Shown: positions 63,183 to 64,000 of the stretch, one piece after another
How the letters are laid out: the number at the start of each line of letters is the position of its first letter
How positions within the stretch are numbered: the first letter of the stretch is position 1
Assembly (NCBI RefSeq): GCF_025716875.1
Contig: NZ_JAOVZB010000001.1
Span: forward strand, 620,001-684,000
Source of the DNA: Marinomonas sargassi
GTDB taxonomy: Bacteria; Pseudomonadota; Gammaproteobacteria; Pseudomonadales; Marinomonadaceae
DNA length: 64,000 bases
Direction of reading: 5' to 3'
Notes under the pieces: model-generated
The model's input: only the letters and a program-made list of their open reading frames with translations
Told to the model about the DNA's origin: nothing
Database searches by the model: none
Made by a program: the position numbers and the translations under genes

Positions 63183-63602
63183 ATGACCACTATCACTAAA
63201 GTAAAAACTGGATCTAAATTCGAAGAAATTGGCAGCTACTCTCGCCTCGTGGCTGTGGATAACTGGATTTTTGTTTCGAATACAGCAGGACGCAACCCTG
63301 ATACCAAAGAAATCCCAACGGATGTCATAGAACAAACAGAACAAGTTTTCAGAAATATCGAATCTGCTTTAAAAGCGGTAGACGCCTCTTTAGAAGACGT
63401 CGTGATGTCTCGAGTCTTCATTCAAGATCCTGCAGACACTCATAAGGTTATGGAATACGTAGGCTCAAGGTTCCATGGTATTGACCCAGCAACGACGGTT
63501 ACTTGCCCTCCCCTTGGCTCCAATACTTATAAAGTTGAGCTCGAAGTCACCGCTTACCGAGGCGCCGCTTCAGCCAACGTTCAGAAAATCAACCTAGCTT
63601 AA
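63183..63602 (+). CDS. Rid-family protein (RidA-like, without the catalytic Arg)
   Basis: The 139-residue protein has the Rid fold (YSRLVAVDNWIFVSNTAGRNPDTKEIPTDVIEQTEQVFRNIESALKAVDASLEDVV and GIDPATTVTCPPLGSNTYKVELEVTA). RidA enzymes hydrolyse reactive enamines and imines using an Arg in a PARSCVEV-type segment; here that position is Thr (PATTVTC), as in the Rid4-7 groups lacking that activity. It lies between the OCD and oxidoreductase genes, consistent with a specialised role on an imine intermediate, but not as a canonical deaminase. Confidence 0.88.
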   Translation: MTTITKVKTGSKFEEIGSYSRLVAVDNWIFVSNTAGRNPDTKEIPTDVIEQTEQVFRNIESALKAVDASLEDVVMSRVFIQDPADTHKVMEYVGSRFHGIDPATTVTCPPLGSNTYKVELEVTAYRGAASANVQKINLA

Positions 63603-63625
63603 GCATACCCGTAGGAATTGATCCG

Positions 63626-64000
63626 ATGACTAAGACACTTGAAAAAGTTCGCACGACAAATCAGCTCCCCGATTCCACAACTGTCGTCATTATTGGCGGC
63701 GGTATCGTTGGCGTAACAGCAGCTCTGACATTAGCGGAGCGAAACATTCCTGTTGTGCTACTGGAGAAGGGACATATTGCTGGTGAACAATCTTCGAGGA
63801 ACTTAGGTTGGATACGCAAAACCAGCCGCCATTTTGAAGACGTTCCTTTGGCTTTAGCTGCGGATAAGCTCTGGGCTGAGATACCAGAGCGCATCGGTAA
63901 AGATGTTGGCTACAAACAATCGGGCATCATGTTCTTAGCGAAAACTGAAGCACAGGTCGCTACCCATGAAGCTTGGCTAAAGTCTGTTGAGTCTATTTCT
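63626..64000 (+). CDS. FAD-dependent amino-acid/amine oxidoreductase, N-terminal part (3' end outside window)
   Basis: The 125 visible residues show a DAO/DadA-type FAD site (VVIIGGGIVGVTAALTLAERNIPVVLLEKGHIAGEQSSRNLGW) after a 20-residue extension. It is still open at the window edge. The family oxidises D-amino acids, sarcosine-like secondary amines or similar compounds to imines. AGGA lies before the ATG. Last seen member of the OCD-Rid-DAO operon. Confidence 0.9.
   Translation, partial: MTKTLEKVRTTNQLPDSTTVVIIGGGIVGVTAALTLAERNIPVVLLEKGHIAGEQSSRNLGWIRKTSRHFEDVPLALAADKLWAEIPERIGKDVGYKQSGIMFLAKTEAQVATHEAWLKSVESIS

Overview
This window looks like chromosomal DNA of a marine gammaproteobacterium of the Oceanospirillales type; Marinomonas is my best guess. 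The guess rests on AT-leaning composition, Fur-, LexA- and NtrC-type sites of the gammaproteobacterial kind, a PL7 alginate lyase, many AraC/LysR regulators and several c-di-GMP enzymes. It is inference from gene content, not a computed placement. I see no rRNA, tRNA, CRISPR array or prophage. The only mobile DNA is a decayed IS3-type remnant.

Layout. 1-0.7 kb: 3' end of ahpF. 0.8-6.5 kb: an iron/siderophore uptake locus (AraC regulator, RhtX/FptX-like permease, TonB-dependent receptor, DUF2470-siderophore-interacting reductase) with Fur-box-like sequence before each gene. 6.5-14.6 kb: small metabolic and transport genes, including an AraC regulator broken by a perfect 7-bp tandem duplication. 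14.7-22.4 kb: a signalling module of two paralogous HAMP-GGDEF-EAL membrane proteins, a periplasmic binding protein overlapping one of them by ATGA, and a divergent LuxP-like binding protein. 22.4-29.9 kb: comM, ubiK, an NtrC/sigma54-type promoter region with glnK-amtB, a GNAT-nitrilase fusion and radA. 30.8-36 kb: an RND efflux pair followed by a LysR gene broken by one extra base. 37-41.8 kb: gpt and a late cobalamin cluster (cobU, cobC, cbiB, divergent cobQ). 41.8-53 kb: MATE and lysine exporters, an FKBP isomerase, the IS remnant, a ROK kinase, a Fur-controlled fagA-fumC pair, an MscS channel, a LexA-controlled yebG and an alginate lyase. 53-59.7 kb: ethanolamine catabolism (EutR-like regulator, eutB, eutC), a second Amt transporter and an unlisted 54-residue membrane protein. 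59.8-64 kb: a PuuE-like deacetylase, then an AraC regulator diverging from an amine/amino-acid catabolic operon (ornithine cyclodeaminase family, Rid protein, FAD oxidoreductase) that runs off the window.

How the parts fit. Iron limitation should switch on xenosiderophore import and the iron-free fumarase together through Fur. Nitrogen appears in three places: glnK-amtB for ammonium, eutBC plus a second Amt for ethanolamine nitrogen, and the terminal amine operon. The best candidate for an undescribed system is the 14.7-22.4 kb module, where LuxP/TorT-type periplasmic ligand binding seems wired to c-di-GMP enzymes instead of a LuxQ/TorS histidine kinase. The best small-scale finds are the two frameshifted regulators with visible mutational causes and the Amt-associated micro-ORF.
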